Source of the DNA: Rhodopseudomonas pseudopalustris
GTDB taxonomy: Bacteria; Pseudomonadota; Alphaproteobacteria; Rhizobiales; Xanthobacteraceae
DNA: 64,000 nt
Assembly (NCBI RefSeq): GCF_900110435.1
Contig: NZ_FODT01000001.1
Span: 310,001 to 374,000 of the forward strand
Direction: 5' to 3'
Below are positions 63,222 through 64,000 of the stretch, in pieces (positions within the stretch are counted from its first letter, which is position 1; each line of letters starts with the position of its first letter). Made by a program: the position numbers and the translations under genes. The notes beneath the pieces were generated by a model. It was given only the letters and a program-made list of their open reading frames with translations. It did no database searches and was not told the DNA's origin.

Positions 63222-64000
63222 TCAGCGGATGGCGGCTGCGGTTCGCAGGTTGTAGGCGATCGAGATCAGATCGAGGTGGAATGCGTTGGCGGTGATGCCT
63301 GCGTAGCGCATGCGGGTGAAGCCGTAGCGGCCTTTCAGTTGGGCGAAGGTGCGTTCGATCGCCTGCCGAACACGGCCGATCAGCTTGTTGCGCACTGCCT
63401 GCCATCGCGGCAGCGCCTTCTGGTGTTTGTTGCGACGATGCTGGATGCGATCCTTGATGCCGCGGGCTTTGAGGGCTTGGCGGCGCGCCCGCTTCTCGTA
63501 GGCCTTGTCGGCATAGACCGCCTTCTCGTCGCCGAGGACGAGATCGTCGGCGACTTCGCTCTCATACGTCTTCGCCCCGGTCAGTTTGCGGGCCCGGATC
63601 AGCCCCGATCCCTGATCGATCGCGATGTGCGCCTTGTAGCCGAAGAACAGCCTTCGTCCGGCGCCGTGCCGTGTCCAGTTGGCCTGCGGGTCGTGTGACG
63701 AACGGCTCTCGACCTCGCGCGGTGTCGATCCCGACGGGGGCGTTCGCCCTGAACTCTGAACCAGGGTGGCGTCGATCAAGGTCCCTGTCTTCAAGACATA
63801 TCCAGCCGCTTCGAGCTGCCGGAGGACCTCCTGAAACAGGGCGTCTCCCAGGCCGGCCTGCTGCAAGGCATTGCGAAACCGGCAAAGCGTCGTCTCGTCG
63901 GGTGTCTGCGCATCCAGCGCGAACCCGCAAAAGCGTCGAAACGAAACCCGGTCGAGCAGGGCCTCTTCGAGGCCGGGGTCGGACAGTCCGTACCACTGCT
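63222..64000 (-). mobile_element. IS5-family transposase, N-terminus cut by window edge
   Basis: At least 259 codons are visible and the frame continues off the right edge. It begins QWYGLSDPGLEEALLDRVSFRRF and TPDETTLCRFRNALQQ, the IS5 N-terminal domain, then LIDATLVQSS (first catalytic Asp), VYADKAYE (second Asp) and IERTFAQLKGRYGFTRMRY (Glu), so all DDE residues are present. It is intact within the window. Confidence 0.9.

Overview
The window is a high-GC, gene-dense stretch of chromosome that looks like a member of the Nitrobacteraceae (Bradyrhizobiaceae), most likely Rhodopseudomonas or a close relative. The grounds are gene order and family content: rpmE next to a DUF1465 (RcdA) gene, cpdR divergent from an N-formylglutamate amidohydrolase with hisN beside it, expanded branched-chain amino-acid-type ABC uptake, CoA-linked catabolic enzymes, and the short palindromic repeats that litter intergenic gaps in this family. 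No organism name can be proven from the sequence alone. There is no prophage, CRISPR array or integrative element; the only mobile element is an IS5-type transposase cut by the right edge.

Layout. 1-12.2 kb: a truncated ABC exporter, ribosomal protein bL31, RcdA, DUF1192, a quinone oxidoreductase, a membrane c-di-GMP enzyme with a degenerate GGDEF site and an intact EAL domain, YqgE, an isolated DsbD N-terminal domain protein, a divergent LysR/pirin pair and WrbA. 12.5-25.9 kb: an ABC-2 exporter pair, tRNA-Val(GAC), CpdR, an N-formylglutamate amidohydrolase, HisN, a TetR/VOC/TauE group, a LysE exporter, two periplasmic cell-wall-type proteins (an MltB-like transglycosylase and a DUF459 SGNH protein) and two SDRs. 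26-32.9 kb: a complete livFGMHK operon, a PilZ protein and a UgpB-type binding protein. 33-38.9 kb: a signalling block (two histidine kinases, one OmpR-type regulator, an ECF sigma factor). 39-43.4 kb: a CioAB-type bd oxidase with its 42-residue DUF2474 subunit, an L,D-transpeptidase and an AapJ-like binding protein. 43.6-50.4 kb: two acyl-CoA dehydrogenases, a CMD-family protein, two MFS transporters and a DUF938 methyltransferase. 50.5-58.1 kb: a cobalamin riboswitch controlling a TonB receptor, small hypothetical genes, MFS transporters and an orphan LivK-like protein. 58.4-63.1 kb: a LolD/FtsX-type ABC system with an AttH/CrtC-like lipocalin protein, then a MAPEG protein. 63.1-64 kb: the end of an IS5-family element.

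How the parts work together. Two adaptors of the CtrA-degrading ClpXP pathway (RcdA and CpdR) lie within 13 kb of each other. Envelope upkeep is represented by the transglycosylase, L,D-transpeptidase, SGNH protein and LolD/FtsX/AttH genes. Nutrient capture includes one complete binding-protein-dependent system and three binding proteins with no adjacent permease. Signalling includes c-di-GMP metabolism (EAL) and reception (PilZ), a three-gene phosphorelay and an ECF factor without an adjacent anti-sigma gene.

The most interesting unannotated signals are non-coding. One is a compact minus-strand RNA gene at about 16.9-17.0 kb, with promoter, CCUCC (anti-Shine-Dalgarno) segments and terminator, and no protein-coding content. 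A similar minus-strand structure lies at about 3.2 kb and a weaker one at about 38.8 kb. Tandem palindromes sit just upstream of the kinase operon. Two families of palindromic repeats occur, and one of them appears to supply the stop codons of two genes.
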